64,000 nucleotides of DNA from Burkholderiaceae bacterium 26 (GTDB lineage Bacteria; Pseudomonadota; Gammaproteobacteria; Burkholderiales; Burkholderiaceae), in the NCBI GenBank assembly GCA_000955795.1, contig JYOB01000020.1, positions 54,337 to 118,336 on the forward strand, read 5' to 3'. The notes under the pieces are model-generated. The model did no database searches. It saw only the letters and a list, made by a program, of their open reading frames with translations, and was not told the origin of the DNA. Shown here one piece after another: positions 62,790-64,000 of the stretch; within the stretch, counting starts at the first letter, position 1; each line of letters begins with the position of its first letter. The position numbers and the translations under genes were made by a program.

Positions 62790-62885
62790 TCTGAATTCCG
62801 GTGAACTGATTTTGCGCAAAGGGTGCAGTGTCGAGAACCGCGCGAGATTCGACGCCTCCACGTAGAGACCATCGGAGACCGATTC

Positions 62886-63614
62886 CTAGAAGCGCGTGGT
62901 CAGATCCACCGCCCAGGCCGGCAACCAGTTCACCACCCAGGTTTCCAGATGCTGGTCGGCCCGAGTCAACGTCATCACACCAAGCACCATGAGGATGACG
63001 CCAAGCACCGGCTTGCCCAGTCTGCCCGCAGACAGCAACCGCCCGCGCAGCTTCGCCAAGGTGGCGTTTGACAGCCTACCGAGCAGCATCAGGGGGGTGC
63101 CGGCTCCCAGGCCGAACAAGATCATCAGCAGCGCGATCTTGCCAAGGTGGCGCCCCTGAGCAGCCAACGCGATTGCGGCGCCCAGCGTCGGCCCCGCGCA
63201 GGGACTCCAGATGGTGCCCAGTGCCAGGCCCACAAAGAACTGCCCGCGCAGCCCGCCAACGTCGAGGCCAGACAACCAGCTCTGTCCAACATTGGCAACA
63301 CCGGCAGTGGCCATCACAAAGCGCCGCTGCAGAGCGGGCAGCAATAGCATGCCGCCAGCCGCCACGAGCAGCCATGCCGAAATGCGCCGTAGCACCTCTG
63401 CATCCAGCCCGATCGTGACTCCAACCGTGGCAACGAACATTCCCATCGCTGTGAACGACAGCGCCAGGCCCGCTGTCAGCGCAGCTGCGCCCCAGCGATG
63501 CGCTGATGCCGCGCCCGCCAACACGATGGGGAGTAGCGGCAGCACGCAAGGCGACAAGGTCGACAAGACGCCGGCCACATAGCCCAGGCCATAGGTTCCC
63601 AGTCCGAATTCCAT
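62886..63614 (-). CDS. CcdA/DsbD-like thiol-transporting membrane protein
   Basis: A 242-residue inner-membrane protein with about six helices. Cys residues in STLSPCVLPLLPI (helix 1) and TIWSPCAGPTLGAA (helix 4) are the CcdA redox pair; Pro-rich contexts are diagnostic. It carries reducing equivalents across the membrane to periplasmic thioredoxins for cytochrome c maturation or disulfide reduction. AGGAA precedes ATG 63614. A thioredoxin-like gene lies 42 bp upstream on the same strand and is its likely partner. Confidence 0.9.
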   Translation of the reverse strand: MEFGLGTYGLGYVAGVLSTLSPCVLPLLPIVLAGAASAHRWGAAALTAGLALSFTAMGMFVATVGVTIGLDAEVLRRISAWLLVAAGGMLLLPALQRRFVMATAGVANVGQSWLSGLDVGGLRGQFFVGLALGTIWSPCAGPTLGAAIALAAQGRHLGKIALLMILFGLGAGTPLMLLGRLSNATLAKLRGRLLSAGRLGKPVLGVILMVLGVMTLTRADQHLETWVVNWLPAWAVDLTTRF

Positions 63615-63656
63615 GTCGTTCCTGTCTATCGGTTGCGGGTTGCGGTCATGGCGGCG

Positions 63657-64000
63657 CTACTGCAGCGGCTTGGCCAACAGCGCGGCAATGGAATCAGGGT
63701 TGGTGTCCCCCACAGAGCGGCCGAGCTCGGTCTCGCCCTTGAAGGCGATCAGGGTGCTGCGGGAGGTGACCTTAAGCGCGGCCTGCACGCCTTTGTCCGT
63801 GTCGAAATCGACGCGCATCACCGTCAGGCTCTTGAATCGGTCTTCGGATTCCAGCGCAGAAATCACCTGCGCCTGCTTCTTGCACACCGGGCACCAGGGC
63901 GCATGCACATGCACCACAACTGGCTTGCCTGCTGCACGCAGGTCGTCAAACGACTTCTGGTCAAAGGCCTGCTCGCCAGCATGGGCAAAGACACCAGACA
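63657..64000 (-). CDS. Exported thioredoxin-family protein (5' end beyond window)
   Basis: The frame is open to the window edge, so the N-terminus is missing. The present part starts near a probable signal cleavage site (VFAHA/GEQAFDQ) and contains the thioredoxin active site HAPWCPVCKKQ (CPVC), TLIAFKGETELGRSVGD and a cis-Pro position replaced by SRSTLIAF (Thr-Ser in place of Pro). It is probably periplasmic and reduced by the CcdA-like protein encoded downstream. Classical CcmG/TlpA proteins keep the cis-Pro. Confidence 0.85.
   Translation of the reverse strand, partial: SGVFAHAGEQAFDQKSFDDLRAAGKPVVVHVHAPWCPVCKKQAQVISALESEDRFKSLTVMRVDFDTDKGVQAALKVTSRSTLIAFKGETELGRSVGDTNPDSIAALLAKPLQ

Noticed and set aside
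1..64000. CRISPR arrays, prophage, insertion sequences, tRNA or rRNA
   Set aside because: No regularly spaced repeats, no transposase or integrase motifs, and no tRNA-like or rRNA-like sequence was recognised on reading. A tool-based scan (tRNAscan, ISfinder) would be needed to exclude small remnants.

Overview
The window looks like one stretch of a high-GC betaproteobacterial chromosome. The type II secretion genes in the order L-M-N-D-E-F, a fused indolepyruvate ferredoxin oxidoreductase of about 1,190 residues, dense LysR/MarR regulation and the protein style point to Burkholderiaceae, most likely Ralstonia. That assignment is inferred from protein character, because no rRNA or marker gene is present. 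I saw no tRNA, rRNA, CRISPR array, transposase or integrase.

Layout. 0-7.2 kb: the 3' part of a general secretion (gsp) operon (gspL partial, M, N, D, E, F). 7.2-7.7 kb: a gene-free long imperfect palindrome of about 500 bp. 7.8-11.5 kb: a flavin-type oxidase-fold protein facing its MocR regulator, then a translationally coupled pair (glycine-rich beta-helical protein and acyltransferase-like protein). 12.2-19.5 kb: indolepyruvate oxidoreductase, exonuclease I, alcohol dehydrogenase behind an FNR-like box, and D-lactate-type dehydrogenase. 19.5-23.3 kb: a PhnZ/MIOX-like HD-domain oxygenase facing a Crp/Fnr regulator, an MFS transporter and a ferritin-like diiron protein. 23.4-28.6 kb: a chemoreceptor downstream of an orphan PelA-like hydrolase/deacetylase and a 75-residue protein. 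28.8-38.3 kb: SDR/MarR pair, NarL-type response regulator, lipoprotein/protease pair, TetR/MFS efflux pair, PAP2 phosphatase, MASE4-like diguanylate cyclase and an exported esterase.

38.3-52.8 kb is accessory in character: a gene-free gap with DnaA-box-like and TAG-repeat motifs, several regulator-enzyme divergent pairs (LysR/SDR, LysR/SnoaL, LysR/quinone reductase), an orphan PAS histidine kinase, a second-type lspA, a permease, and an ohrR-ohr peroxide module with matching palindromes. 52.8-55.1 kb holds what I consider the most interesting locus: an outer-membrane cytochrome-porin resembling Cyc2 followed by a c4-type dihaem cytochrome, preceded by an FNR-like box. This is the same order as the cyc2-cyc1 iron-oxidation genes of acidithiobacilli. 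55.1-64 kb: MarR/DUF1330 pair, three exported alpha/beta hydrolases, a transglutaminase flanked by two small proteins, a gene relic, a monohaem cytochrome, a GNAT enzyme, and at the edge a CcdA/thioredoxin pair suited to cytochrome c or extracytoplasmic thiol maintenance.

Common themes are envelope function (secretion, polysaccharide, cytochromes, thiol transfer), redox and oxygen-linked control (two FNR-like boxes, a Crp/Fnr regulator, OhrR), and repeated small regulator-plus-enzyme modules. Most operator sites listed were found by eye as inverted repeats between divergent genes and remain predictions.
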